A DNA stretch of 64,000 bases from Galdieria partita (GCA_025991245.1 BQMJ01000002.1:248001-312000); one strand, 5' to 3'. Shown: positions 52,747 to 64,000, numbered from the stretch's first letter. Notes: a model not told the origin generated them from the letters alone. Numbers and translations: made by a program.

Positions 52747-55700
52747 ATGCAGACTTGTTTTGTTGATATTGGAATATGCAAACTCTGCAGGAGGAAGATC
52801 CCGTTAAAAAGACATGAGCATTTACTTGTGGATAATCGGAAACGGCCCCGTGGTTTGTCTTTTCCAATATTTGTCAAAGTTTCTAGGGAACCTTGTGTTG
52901 TTTCCCAAAAATTTGCCATTCATGATGATCACAAGGTTCTGCAGACGTGTTCCACCTTGATTACTTTTCAAGATGCTATTTTGAAGTTAAAGGAATACTG
53001 GTCTACACAGGGTTGTTTAGTATGGGTCCCATATAATACCGGTATGTTGAGAGTCAATCACATCAAGCTCTTGAGAGACTGAGAAAAGGATAGAAGTAGG
53101 AGCTGGTACAATGAATCCTGCGACTTTTCTTCGTGTACTTGGTCCAGAACCATGGAGAGTTGCCTATGAAGAACCTTCTATCCGTCCTGATGACTCACGT
53201 TATGGTGATAATCCGAACCGTGTACAAAGACATACACAGTTCCAAGTTATATTGAAACCAGCACCTGAAAACGCACAGGAACTTTTTTTAAATTCTTTAC
53301 TTGTTTTGGGGGTTGATGTTGAATCACACGATGTACGTTTTGTTGAAGATAATTGGGAATCTCCTTCGTTAGGTGCATGGGGTCTCGGTTGGGAGGTTTG
53401 GTTGGATGGACTAGAGATTACTCAGTTTACATATTTTCAACAAGCTGGTGGCTTTAGTTTGGATCCTGTCTCACTGGAAATTACGTATGGTTTAGAGAGA
53501 ATTCTGATGAGTCTTCAAGGTGTATCCCATTTCAAGGAAATCCAATATAACGGTTTGTTTTCCTACGGTGACTTATTTTTGCAGAATGAATACGAAATGA
53601 GTCGATTTTACTTGGATGAAGCAGATGTAGCAAGACACAAGACACTGTTACAACTGTATGAGGAGGAATGTCGATATTTACTGAAGAAACAATTGCCTAT
53701 TGCAGCGTATGATTTTGTTTTAAAAGCAAGTCACACGTTCAATATATTGGATGCCCGAGGTGCTGTTGGAGTAACAGAGCGTTCTAAAATGTTACAAAAG
53801 ATTAGAAGCTTAGCATGCGATGTTGCTTCGACTTGGCTAAAAGTGAGAGAATCACACCATTTTCCTCTCCTTAAAGAAAGAGACGCTTTAGAAAACAGAC
53901 GGAGCAATAAGATACCTCATTTTGCGAACACTATCCTAGATTGTGATACGATCACAAAAAGATCCATCAATAAGGAATATGACTACTTTGTACTTGAAGT
54001 AGGAACTGAGGAACTTCCAAAGGATGCTATTCATCTTGCCAAAGTTCACTGTGAAGAGGCATTTTCTAAACTTCTCGTTTCGAACAGATTAAACTGGCGA
54101 GGAAAGATATTATGTGGAGTAACTCCAAGGCGAATTGTATTGATGGTACCAGAACTAGCAACCTCGCAAAGTCCGGAAAGTAAGAAATTAAGAGGTCCTC
54201 CTGCAAAGATTGCCTACAAGGAGTCAGGAGAGCCTACAGAGGCATTGTTGGGATTTTGTAGAACTCACGGAATCTCTGTTTCTTCGGTGACTGTGAAGCC
54301 TGATGGAAAATCAGATTACGTGTTTGCAACTAAATATGATAAAGGTGTTCCAACTATTGAAATGATGACTGAGTTATTGCCTCAATTTTTACAGTCTTTT
54401 ACGTTTGCACGGTAATCATTTTCATTTTCTTTTTTATCTATTAAACTTTGCCTTCTTCTTAGGACAATGAAATGGAATGATACTCTAGTTAATTTTGCAC
54501 GTCCGATACGATGGTTGTTTGCTATGTTGGGACAAGAAATCATTCACTTTCGTTATGCAGGAATCGAGGCAACCCATTGTACATTTGGTTTCCGTTTTCA
54601 AACCAAGTCTCCGTCTATTGTTTTGAAAGATGCAAAAGATTACCGGTCCACCTTGGAAAATCAAGGAATCATGCTTGATCAGAGTCAAAGACGAACATTT
54701 ATATGGGAACAAGCATCGGCAATTGCAAAGAAATTAAATGGGAAGTTGCTACCAAGCGACAAAGGACATGAGGGTGATGATTGTCTCCTTCAAGAAGTCA
54801 GTTGTTTGGTTGAATGTCCTGTAGTATCTTACGGTCATTTTGATGAATCTTTTCTTAGTCTACCTAGAGAAGTGTTGATTACGGTCATGAGAAGGCATCA
54901 ACGTTATTTCCCTGTACAGTCGATCAACAATGATCAGATGCTCCCTGCTTTTATTTTTGTTACTCAATCGAGGAAAGACGTGGACTTGGTTAGAAAAGGA
55001 AACGAATCAGTTTTAAGAGCTCGATATACCGATGCAGAATTCTTTTATAGACATGATTTGATGCAGTCTTTTAATACTTTTCGGCAAAAGCTAGGAGGTT
55101 TGATCTTTCAAGAGAGTTTAGGAAGTATGTTGGATAAAAACCTTCGATTGGAACGTATGGTAAGCAGTTTGAGAGACAGAAGATTAGGAATTTGTTAATG
55201 ACACTGTATTTCTTTCTCAGGTTTCTGTATTGCGTGATCAACTTCAACTCACGGGGGAAGAATTTCGAGACTTGAAAACTGCAGCAGAACTATGCAAGGC
55301 AGATTTGGCTAGTAGTATGGTGATTGAGTTTACATCTCTGGCTGGAGTGATGGGAAAATATTATGCACTAGAAAAAAGTTATCCAAATGCAGCAGCGATT
55401 GCAATTGAGGAGCATTATTTACCTCGTTATCATGGAGACAAGTTGCCATCTTCCAGAATTGGAGCTCTTTTAGGTATTATTGATCGTGTTGACTCGTTAG
55501 TTGGTCTCTTTGCAGCTGGCTGTATTCCTAAAGCTACTGCTGACCCTTTTGGACTTCGAAGAATGGCATTAGGGCTTGTTCAAGTGTGCATATCGCATGA
55601 GATGAATGTGAGTTTGCGTTATTATTTTGAAATTGCCTCCCAGTTACAACCAATTGCTGTTTCCTGTCAAGTAATTGATCAAGCCTTGAGTTTTGTTATG

Positions 55701-56222
55701 AAAAGATTGGAGACTTGGTTGATAGAAGATGAAGCAACATGGGAAATTGCGAATCATGAAGCTGATATAGTTCAAGCAGTATTGGCAGAACAATCGAGTG
55801 GCAATCCGTTTCAAGTAATCAGCACTTTGAAGCAGTTTATGAAGGAACGAGAGAAGCCGTACTTTGAAAGTGCTGTTCAGGCTTATGCTCGAGCTGCCAA
55901 GCTTCTTCTTTCTGTTGGTATCAAAAACTTGTCTGAAGTACCGGAGACACCTGATCCGACATTGTTTGAAACGAACGAAGAGAAAGATCTTTATTATATC
56001 ATTTGCAAAGATTACGAAGCAATGAAACATCATCGAAACAACACATTGTCCAATATTTTGGAAACTCTAGCGCGATGGAAACCTTTTATTGATGTCTTTT
56101 TTGAAAATGTTTTTGTCATGTCTTCAGATGATCGTATTCGTTGCAACCGAATAGCTCTGTGTCGCATGATTACGAAAATTGCCACTGGAGTTATCGACTT
56201 TACTCAATTGCGTGCTTTGTAA
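52747..56222 (+). CDS. Organellar glycyl-tRNA synthetase, fused alpha and beta (EDD1-type)
   Basis: Charges organellar tRNA-Gly. Four exons (52747-53041, 53094-54411, 54463-55159, 55221-56222) encode 1103 residues. An N-terminal transit region of about 75 residues precedes the alpha subunit (CLVWVPYNTEVGAGTMNPAT, LGPEPWRVAYEEPS, FVEDNWESPSLGAWGLGWEV, SHTFNILDARGA). A linker of about 30 residues leads to the beta subunit (LEVGTEELPKDA, TLVNFARPIRWL, RRHQRYFPVQS, ADPFGLRRMALGLV). This bacterial-type fusion is the plastid/mitochondrial GlyRS of plants and algae; cytosolic GlyRS is unrelated. Splice phases are consistent throughout. Confidence 0.96.
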
Positions 56223-56376
56223 GACACCAAAGCTATCAGTAATAGATCCTCAAATGTCTTAGGAAGTCTAATCCATTGCAACTTTCTCAGAGGCCTGTAA
56301 AGAGGATGAGTTGTTCAGGTTTGTGCCTATTTTTCATTGATAGCAAATTGGACGAATCGTTATGGACTCTATTGGA

Positions 56377-57022
56377 TTATGTTGCTGTTGTGAAAATTTC
56401 CTTGAGAGTACGTTCCATTCTTTCCAAACCGTTGCGTATTTCAAGAGTTACTTTTCTTGTCATTTGTTCCAACTTGTTAACAACCATTTGTGAACAAGTC
56501 CATCTCCCCCAACAGTGCCTCCAGTCATGATAGGCGTTGAAAGTTTCTTTGGGGTTTCTTCTTTTGGCTGACTTGCTTTCTGCACTGTAGCCTAAATTAT
56601 GGCTACTAGTATTATGGAAACGTGGCATCGAACCTTGTGTTTTTGTTTGCGATCGTTTCTCTGAACTGGTTTCCACAGTTGCGTATGATTTCCACTTGAC
56701 TTTTGTTAGATCCACCCACTCGGAAGGTGTGCTTCCTGTCAACTTTTCCAGTATACTACTGACCTTCTGGAGGCCAATGTATATATATGTATTCTTGGGT
56801 AGTTGGAAGAGGAGCTGCCCAAACCTAACGATGCTACTTGCTAGTCTTGTTGTCAAGTAATGGACTTTTCTTTTGCGTTCGAGTACTGTACTAAATACAT
56901 TATGACTTCCTTGCTTCGATGGTCTCGTCAGCTGCCTCTTTCATCAACTGAGCGTGTTGCACTATCCAGTCACTTGCAGGATAGATATTCAAGGTTCCAG
57001 TGTTTTCCAGCAACAACTGCAT
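56377..57022 (-). CDS. Hypothetical protein, two exons (tentative)
   Basis: Two exons, 56907-57022 and 56377-56845, join in phase to 194 residues. The first (MQLLLENTGTLNIYPASDW, ETIEARK) and second (LASSIVRFGQLLFQLPKN, then MTRKVTLEIRNGLERMERTL) look coding by composition. The donor is GTCATA, weaker than usual, and the acceptor ACAAG. The centre is polar and low-complexity. No family is recognised, and an upstream exon could exist. Confidence 0.45.
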
Positions 57023-57323
57023 ATCTTCCCAATACTACTCATTCAAGTATTTGCCACTTGTGATCCCTTTTCAGGAAGATTAGGATTTCACCCCATCATA
57101 CAGTAGCCTTGAACTGGTAATATAAAGAACCACCCGTTTACCACAGTGAAATACAACTCAAAACATGTCTTTATATTGTTCAAGTAAACGCTTTTTAGGA
57201 CTTTCATCCTACTACTATATCTCTCTCTCATTGAAAAAACCATACTCCAACTCTTTCATCCATACATCTCAACAGTGGCTCCGTTCGTATTCATCCTATT
57301 TCTACAACATTCTCCCTTGTGTC
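57023..57323. other. Intergenic stretch before the PEX13 3' end
   Basis: 301 bases between two genes on the same strand, promoter of the hypothetical gene and 3' flank of PEX13. Nothing else recognised. Confidence 0.35.
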
Positions 57324-58208
57324 CTACAAACTGGACTCTTGATCGTCACTGCATGTGCGACTCGACTCCATGGGTGCAACTTGAACCTCTTGCTGGCCAC
57401 CATTTGTCTCATCCACCGAAATCCTTGCATTCTCTTCAGGTACTAAACCCAGTATTTTCAATACCAGTGAAACCTGAATATCACACGTCAGTCCCCCATT
57501 CTCATATCCTCTCTCTCTCTCTATCTTACCGGTGAATATCTACCCGCCAACGGTGACATGAGAAATAATAAAAACAGTTTCCAAAAACGCAACATTTTCT
57601 CCACCGTTCGTATGAGAGGTTGAAATAAACTGCTTTTCGGTGCCACAAAACGAAAAATTTCCTACCATGGTCAACAAAACCGACCGCACACCTCTATTCT
57701 TTCTACTTACTTGCTTCAACAGTCCCAGTATTTGTACCAAACTAAAGATGCTGTCAAACACGAAATGTAGGTTTCGCATGGTTTCTTCCATCAAACCTGA
57801 AAACCGAGCAAACACTTGCATAACATTTTGTACTGAAGCCAGCATGTTTTGGCCTGGAGAAAATAAATTCTGTACCAGTGGGTTGTTGTTGAAACCTGGC
57901 AAGTTCGTGCCGGGGTAGAAAGTTGAGCCGTACTGGTTTGCACCCCCATTGTAAGAATAGGGAGAGAATCCGGAAGAGTAGGGATAAGCACCATAACCTG
58001 AAAAAGGAATGTTGTTACTCCACCCTGAACCCAGCCGGGAGAACCAAGAACCATAGTTGTTGTAGCCAAAAGGGGTTGTTTCCGGTGCAAAAGAGCCTTG
58101 AGGTCTATTCCATTCTTGGTTTCCGTATACTGGAGGAACATTCGTTGTTCCTTCATTTCTAGGATATATTTCGGGTACTTGACTTGAGTCACCGTTTCTC
58201 ACGTTCAT
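57324..58208 (-). CDS. PEX13: Peroxin PEX13, short form without SH3
   Basis: Peroxisomal membrane docking protein for matrix import. Three exons (57711-58208, 57530-57661, 57324-57473) give 259 residues. The Gly/Tyr/Asn/Pro-rich N-terminus (SGYGAYPYSSGFSPYSY) is followed by helical segments with LASVQNVMQVFARFSGLMEE, typical of PEX13, a basic part (FVAPKSSLFQPLIRTVEKML) and a hydrophobic helix (FWKLFLLFLMSPLAG). The C-terminal tail is acidic and lacks the SH3 domain of animals and fungi, as in plants. The intron at 57474-57529 contains a GA-rich tract. Confidence 0.82.
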
Positions 58209-58325
58209 GATTGATGTGTTGTCTCATTTTCCCCAAAAGGGCTTTACACATCCGAGAAATGGGAGAAAGATAATGAACAACTCTATTTTACAGAAATATT
58301 CCATCCATCACAAAAACAATATACT

Positions 58326-59941
58326 CTAAGCTTTACTACTTGATGCTTCAAACGAGGTCTTTGTTGTTTCTGGTTCAGGAGTATCAACTTGGCTACTGTG
58401 ATCAACTGACTCAGCTTTGACTGGGGGTGACGAAATACAATGACGAAAGATAGGCAATTTGCTCATACGTGCTTTGGTTTGATTCAGATTCTTCTTCGCA
58501 ATGGTATACAATGGATACTGAAACAGTTCTTGAATAGCTTCCATTTCGACACCTTTGGTTTCGGGAATAAACAAATAGATAAACAAAGTGGATAACAATG
58601 TAAACCCGGCAAAGAAACTGAATGCTCCTTGTGCATGCATCGACTTGAGCATCGTAGGCCAGGAAAACGAGACGACAAAATTCAACATATAACTAATGAA
58701 TGAATTCATCGTTAGACATTGGGAGCGAATATACCACGGATAGATTTCAGCTACAATGACCCAAGGAACAGGACCCAATCCGGGCCCATAAAAGAAACGA
58801 AATAAGAGAGTACCCGAAATATTCAAAGCTTCACGAATTTTAGTACCTCCAAAAAAGGAGAAACCGCAAACCCATAGCATGATGGAAAGAAAGGGCATGG
58901 TGGTCAATAAAAGAAATCTTCTTCCAAATCGGTCGATAAGCCAAAATGTAGGAAAAGTAAACAACACGGTAGCAAAGCCCAATGCCACGCTTACATCAAT
59001 ACTTCGAGAAGCCGTCATTCCAGCAAGTTGTAACACATAGTCAAAGTAGAACATCACTGCATTCACACCACAAAACTGTTGAGCAATTTGAAGTGCGATT
59101 CCCAACATAACGGGACGACGAGCACTTGGCTTTTCATACATGGTGCGAAAGAAACCAGGCTGTACCTTCATAGTTTCTCTTTCCTTTTCTAAAAATTGGC
59201 GCATGGTATCAAAGTCTTGTAATGCCGCTTGTTCCGAGGACCTCAATTGAGTTAGTGACTTCCATGCTGCATTTTCACGACCTTTTGCCAATAGCCATCT
59301 GGGTGACTCTGCAGCAAAGAATAGGCCTATTGTCACCAATGCAGCCGGAACGATAACGGAAGCAAGCATAAAGCGCCAACCGTGTTCTACATGTACAAAT
59401 ATGACATCAACGACAAGACCTACAAAATAACCGAAAGCATATGCCAGTTGGTATACTGAAGTGAAGACTCCTCTGATATCAGTAGGCGCACATTCTGCCA
59501 GGTACATTGGAATAGTGCTAGTCATAATACCAAAGCATATTCCAAGAATCAATCTTCCCAATAAAAGCACTCCCCATATATTTGCGAAACCTTCAATCAA
59601 ACCTGCTGCAATGGCGTCTATACCACCAAAGAACATTGCCCCCTTCCTTCCGACGTATTGATTCAGTACTGTTGACCTGGACAAAAACAATGAGTTGGTT
59701 TAGTCCTATTTATGTTTTTCTGTCCTCACAAAATGGCGCCAACGAGTGCTCCCAGCAAAGTAGCTGCAATAGTAAGACCTTGAAGAGAAGTATCAAGGTT
59801 GAACCTCGTGATAAAGAATAATTGTGCTCCGCTAACCAGTGCAGTATCTATTCCAACTACACTTCCACCCAAAGTACATACAACTAATAATACGTATAGC
59901 TTGGGAGGTAAACCCATTATTTTCTTGACAAAGGTGACCAT
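58326..59941 (-). CDS. MFS sugar porter family transporter
   Basis: Second sugar porter, 520 residues from two exons (59730-59941, 58326-59676) separated by a 53-base GTGAGG intron. The N-terminus is short (MVTFVKKIMGLPPKLY), unlike the long tails of the other two. Motifs: VGIDTALVSGA in helix 1, YVGRKGAMF, PESPRWLLAKGRE, QQFCGVNAVMFYF, DRFGRRFLLL, then PETKGVEME near the end. The C-terminal tail of about 65 residues is Ser/Glu/Thr-rich. The intron position, just after helix 2 and before GRK, is the same as in the other two porters, supporting common descent. Confidence 0.92.
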
Positions 59942-60531
59942 GACACAATACCCAAAATGAACTTTTGCCGTTCGTCTTCGATTCTTCTTCTGTTGTGCAA
60001 GGATCAGGTAGGTTGTCTATTGGACGGAGTGACCTGGGAGAACCAACCGGCCATCCTTTCCCAACAAAGAGACATCCCTATTCCTCCTATATTATCTCAC
60101 TCATCTCTTCAGCCACAGGTTCCTCCTCTTCCTTCCTCCTTTCTCTTCCCATGAACATCATCATTCCTACTCCTATCTTTACTTCCTTTCTTCTTTTCTT
60201 TCTCTCTTCTACTATTCTTGATTATTCCTAGCACACTCCCAGAACTTGAGGAGGAGTGGATTGGGCGATAGTGAGTTGATAGAGGTAATATATTTTAAGG
60301 AGAAGAGGAGGGATATGGTATTGGCACTTTGTGGATGTGGTATGGTTATTCTTGTTTGTGAGTAGATATCAGTGGGAAATTCCAATATATATGTTGTGAA
60401 TATCTAACACTCTATTGGATCATCCATATATATATAGTATAGTATAGGGTGATATTTCAAATACAATTGTCCTTATCCCTTTCCGCATTATTTGACCGTT
60501 TTCATGGCTATGAGCTGTCCTCTCCCACGAC
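59942..60531. other. Divergent intergenic region with long pyrimidine tract
   Basis: 590 bases between the second sugar porter and a hypothetical gene. About 60113-60228 is almost wholly C/T on the plus strand (TCCTCC, TTCTTTTCTTTC), and a TA-rich stretch with TATATATATAGTATAG lies near 60427-60446, a possible promoter element. No gene is supported. Confidence 0.5.
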
Positions 60532-61362
60532 ATGGAGGATTGGGACACCATTCCATATGAACCGTTTGAAAGAATGAGTGATCACCCTAGTTTTCACAGC
60601 TGGTCTCCCTTATGTCTATTGCTAAAAGAAACAGATAGTTATCACAAGGGTGTGGAAGATGTACAATCTTCCAGTAAACTATTCCAACAACAACAAGTAT
60701 CCAAACACACCAAACGTTGGTCAACCGGCCCTTCTTTTGTCAAACATTGTGAACTTTTAAAACGACACTCCTTACCTGCCGTTCGTCCTTCTGATGATAG
60801 TTCACAGTGTTTCTTACAAAAGTGTCAACTCCATGATACGTTTTCTCAAACCGCAACGTCGGAACAATTAGAGAAAACCACGCGTAGTTTAAGCGAGTTC
60901 ATGGAAAGTGCTTCGGAAGACGGAGACTCTTTATTCGACAACGAGTCTCCCACTCTACTTGCAAAGACACAACAACAACTGCAACAAGAGTGGGTATGCA
61001 GTCTCCAACCGTTGTATAAAGCACAAAGTCCTCCTTCAGATATTACCCAGTCAGTAGTTTCCAACAATACGCAAAGTCCTGTTCCCAGTCTATTAAGTGA
61101 AACCGAGTTGCCAGATTTTGGAGAAGATTTTGTCAACGTGGAGGAAGAAATGGTAGGTTTATCGTGCTTTTCTCTCTCTCTTCATTGTGATAGAGTTTGT
61201 CTGTAGTGGAGTGCAGATGATTGGAAATATTTCAAAGTTGCAGAATGGGTTTTACAAAGTTGGAGATATTGTTTGTTGAAACACAATGAAAGATTTTCCT
61301 ATCAATTGCCAAGTGACGATGAAGGGTGCAAGTTGGTAGATATTCGTCAGTTTATTGACTAG
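60532..61362 (+). CDS. Hypothetical protein, Gln/Ser-rich
   Basis: Two exons, 60532-61152 and 61207-61362, give 258 residues. The N-terminal four-fifths are polar and low-complexity (KLFQQQQ, TQQQLQQEW, SESASEDGDS-like stretches). The C-terminal exon looks globular (DDWKYFKVAEWVLQSWRYC, LPSDDEGCKLVDIRQFID). The splice joins GAAATG to TGGAGT in frame and is supported by the good GTAGGT/CTGTAG pair. I recognise no family; composition suggests a regulatory or adaptor protein. Confidence 0.6.
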
Positions 61363-61571
61363 GAAACCTCTTTTGTGTCGGTTGCAAACAACAAGTATGC
61401 ATGAAAAAAGCAATGTCACTTTGAAATGGAGACAAGAATGATATATATATGATTAGGTCAATTGTATAGTTTGGAATTGTTGTTGCCTGTCTTGGCATTT
61501 CAAAACAAAGTGTACAATACGAACGAATAACATATGCCCTCACTTTATCCAGCAATGTTTGTGACAGTCTC

Positions 61572-63092
61572 TTATATTCTCCTATCACAAGAAAATGGAA
61601 GACCGTGATTAGGAACCGCTTGAATAATGCTATAGATCCCCGCATAGCTACCCAAACCAAGCAGTGCGCAACCTATCGCGATACAACTCAAGGCAAGTAT
61701 CCAGTTCCACCAAGAAGTCTTTTTCCTAAATTCAATCAAATACATAATCGCAGGCATTCCAAAAGTAGTACTGGAAGATACCAATGCAGCAATCAAACCA
61801 ATCAATTCATTAAAGAATGGAATCAAAGAAGCAACAATAAAAGCCAATCCATATACGGAAGCTGACCATATTAAATAAGATAGTCTTTGAGTCCACGAGT
61901 GATCATCAAATGTTCGTCTACTCCAGCATTGGAACCATCTTTGAAAAGCTCTCGATAATACTGTGCCTCCCATAATACCTGGACTTATCACGTGAATGAT
62001 CAACATGACATTGGCTGCATCTCGAATAGCTGAATGATTCAAGCTCAAAGTCACTGGACTTTGCAAGACAGTTGTATTACCCAAATACACATACGCAAAA
62101 GATGCTGTAAACATGCATAATACATAACCAACCAATTGGGATGTCAAAAGTGCTTTAGGAAAGTCTTTGACATCTTTCATTTCTGCCATGATTTCATAAA
62201 ATATCAAATGACCTGCAAATGCAAATACGATATCTGTCATAGCTACAGTTCCTGCAACAAATCCTGAACCTGCAACATTGGTATAAGCTCCTGCTCCAAC
62301 AGAAAGCTTAGGTACTTGACTCAATGTCAACACAATAGGAACCACGATACAAATCATGCTAATGACTGCAATCCAAGAAACATCATGAAGACTTCTAACT
62401 TGACCTATAATAAAAAAGACAATAAAGGATATCACGAACCAAACTTCCACACAAACATGATGACCGGCAAACAAACTATCCCAGGATAATGACATGGTCA
62501 ATATATCAGCCGTAAGAATGCCAAAGAAGTAAGTGTAGGTAAGTCCTCCACCAATATATTGGCCTGTTTTACCAAAGAACTTGTAAAACATAGTGGCATA
62601 GTTTCTTATATGAGGATATTTCAAATGAAGATACCACATATAATAGCCTGTAACGGTAGTTATGAATACTATAGAGAACAATAGCAAGCTACCAGGTACC
62701 CATCCCAAGGATACAAAAGCAGATGGAAGAGATAATACTCCCACTCCAATAAGATATACCATCATTAAAAAGGAAGTCATGAACCAATGAGTTCTTCTTG
62801 GAGGTTCATATGCGTCTTGTTCACTTGAACCAGCACCATTGGCTATTTCTTCATCTTGCCACTCTTTAGAAGGCTTTATGGCTTCTTCTATTTCTTCTTC
62901 TGTATCTTCAACTCCAGAGGCACTAATAAAGTCAAAGGACTTTGGTCTCCAGTGGGTAGACTCTCTGTTACCTGTTTTAGAAGCCTTCTCTTCATCCAAC
63001 TGAAATTCATTGCTCAAGTTGTCAATGGGTGTATGATGTAAATGGGTAGGGGATCTTCTAGGAGACTTGACAACCTTTTCGCTTTCCTTCAT
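61572..63092 (-). CDS. AAAP family amino-acid transporter
   Basis: A 506-residue, one-exon protein with about 11 membrane helices of the amino acid/auxin permease family. HWFMTSFLMMVYLIGVGVLS opens the fold with the family GVGVLSLP; FAFAGHLIFYEIMAEMKD with DFPKAL is the mid-family motif. The start at 63092 (MKESEKVVKSPRRS) was preferred over 63221 because of a striking match of that segment with the N-terminus of the divergent sugar porter. The cytosolic tail is about 105 residues, acidic (EEEIEEAIKPSKEW). Substrate not determined. Confidence 0.9.
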   Translation of the reverse strand: MKESEKVVKSPRRSPTHLHHTPIDNLSNEFQLDEEKASKTGNRESTHWRPKSFDFISASGVEDTEEEIEEAIKPSKEWQDEEIANGAGSSEQDAYEPPRRTHWFMTSFLMMVYLIGVGVLSLPSAFVSLGWVPGSLLLFSIVFITTVTGYYMWYLHLKYPHIRNYATMFYKFFGKTGQYIGGGLTYTYFFGILTADILTMSLSWDSLFAGHHVCVEVWFVISFIVFFIIGQVRSLHDVSWIAVISMICIVVPIVLTLSQVPKLSVGAGAYTNVAGSGFVAGTVAMTDIVFAFAGHLIFYEIMAEMKDVKDFPKALLTSQLVGYVLCMFTASFAYVYLGNTTVLQSPVTLSLNHSAIRDAANVMLIIHVISPGIMGGTVLSRAFQRWFQCWSRRTFDDHSWTQRLSYLIWSASVYGLAFIVASLIPFFNELIGLIAALVSSSTTFGMPAIMYLIEFRKKTSWWNWILALSCIAIGCALLGLGSYAGIYSIIQAVPNHGLPFSCDRRI

Positions 63093-63356
63093 GGCTCTGA
63101 TAAATTCGTGTGACCCAGAGGAACAACAACAAGAAAGACACAATCTTACAAGGGGAGGTGGTACATTTGGCCGCTTAATAATGATCCTTTCATTTCTACG
63201 TAGGTTGGATTTGTCCCTCATTTGGATGGGGGAGATACAAATGGATTATCTTCCTCGGGCCAATCATTATCTTTGAAGAAATTCCATTCCGATGATCTCG
63301 ATAGAAGATTTATATAGTGCGTTGCAATTGATTTTTCTATTTTCATACATACACCA

Positions 63357-64000
63357 ATGCAAGTACATCATCCTGACACGGAAGAAGTTGTAAAATCTCC
63401 TAGAAGGTCTGCATGGAAATTGCATCATACTTCTCAAGAGATAGACCAAAGTCCTTCTAAAAAGGAACTGGGCTATAAAAAATTTGATTGGAAGGAGGCT
63501 GCCGATTATGACGAGGATAAAAGCAAGAAAGACGCCGCGTCTGAGGACCAAGGAACCACATCTTTATTGAAATTCTTTCTATTTGTAGCATGTGTAGGTT
63601 CCAGTATGTTTGGGATGGATCAAGCATTGCTATCTTCCGTAGCTTTATTTGCTCCAGAAGCATTGCATCTATCATCCAATGAGTGGTCGTGGATATCCTC
63701 GGGAGCTACTTTGGGTGCTACGTTTGGAGCTATTGTGTGAGCTCAATTCTTGAATTCATCTTGGACTAGTCACTCATGTCTCTATTAGGGCAGTGCCATT
63801 CAATTGGCTTGTTGGACGGAAAAAAGTTCTGATGTTATCTTCACTTTTATATATTACTGGAGTAGTTATGGCCACTGCTGCAAAGAGCTTTATTGTACTG
63901 TTGTTGGGAAGAGTTATTATGGGGATAGGAATGGGTACGGAGGCAATGACCATACCCATTTATATTTCCGAAGTAGTTCCCAAATCACATCGTGGTGCTC
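63357..64000 (+). CDS. MFS sugar porter, cut by window end
   Basis: Third sugar porter; only the N-terminal part lies inside the window. Exon 1 is 63357-63736, intron 63737-63788 (52 bases), exon 2 runs past 64000. The tail of about 70 residues begins MQVHHPDTEEVVKSPRRS, followed by FGMDQALLSSVALFAPEA in helix 1 and LVGRKKVLML, then LGRVIMGIGMGTEAMTIPIY and EVVPKSHRGA. The architecture is similar to the first porter of the window. It is divergent from the AAAP gene with 264 bases between starts. Confidence 0.9.

Noticed and set aside
60113-60228. Pyrimidine tract as a mobile-element tail
   Set aside because: No target-site duplication, no element body and no poly(A); simple-sequence bias of a promoter region is enough.
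61572-63221. AAAP transporter starting at 63221
   Set aside because: The extra 43 residues are Cys/Arg-rich without family counterpart; the start at 63092 aligns with the N-terminal motif of the neighbouring porter.

Overview
The window looks like nuclear chromosomal DNA of a unicellular red alga of the Cyanidiophyceae, most likely Galdieria (inference). It is AT-rich and very gene-dense. Almost every gene can be spliced with introns of only 44-63 bases, with GTAAGT/GTATGT donors and TAG/CAG/AAG acceptors. It combines photosynthesis and organelle genes (PGRL1, a bacterial-type fused glycyl-tRNA synthetase, GyrA, ClpP, RibD) with several sugar and amino-acid transporters of the kind expected in a heterotrophically capable alga. 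I see no virus copies, transposons, CRISPR arrays or tRNA/rRNA genes.

Layout. 0.7-10 kb: sugar porter, RPA-interacting-like protein, TRIM37-type ubiquitin ligase, MAK16, eIF1, deoxyhypusine hydroxylase, PGRL1. 10-20 kb: WDR6/TRM734, a hypothetical gene, ClpP, phospholipid N-methyltransferase, a one-exon globin, an R3H-type protein, an ENY2/SUS1-like factor, CTU2. 20-30 kb: a 2-phosphoglycerate-kinase/LPA1-like kinase just downstream of an unassigned PLP enzyme, AP-3 mu, GLE1, a gene-poor stretch. 30-40 kb: RibD, a membrane-anchored protein, eIF3h, SSNA1/DIP13, a mitochondrial carrier, an SDR, an MLH3-like MutL protein, a bromodomain protein. 41-56 kb: an ARID-PHD-ARID protein, WDR26/GID7, GyrA, a BPI-like lipid-binding protein, a JMJD5-like hydroxylase, a RING ligase, ISY1, BORCS8, glycyl-tRNA synthetase. 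56-64 kb: a hypothetical gene, PEX13, a second sugar porter, a hypothetical gene, an AAAP amino-acid transporter and a third sugar porter cut by the window end.

The genes do not form operons, but themes recur: translation and tRNA wobble-base modification (eIF1, eIF3h, DOHH, WDR6, CTU2), ubiquitin ligases (TRIM37, WDR26, RNF126-like), chromatin (bromodomain, ARID/PHD, ENY2) and solute transport. The most unusual signals are the MLH3-like protein with a ruined ATP-binding N-box but an intact endonuclease site; SSNA1 and TRIM37, both known from centriole biology, in a lineage without centrioles; the ARID-PHD-ARID architecture; a shared N-terminal motif in two divergent, unrelated transporters; and the PLP enzyme with no known role. 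Exon limits were inferred by reading frame, splice signals and remembered family alignments, and none was tested computationally.
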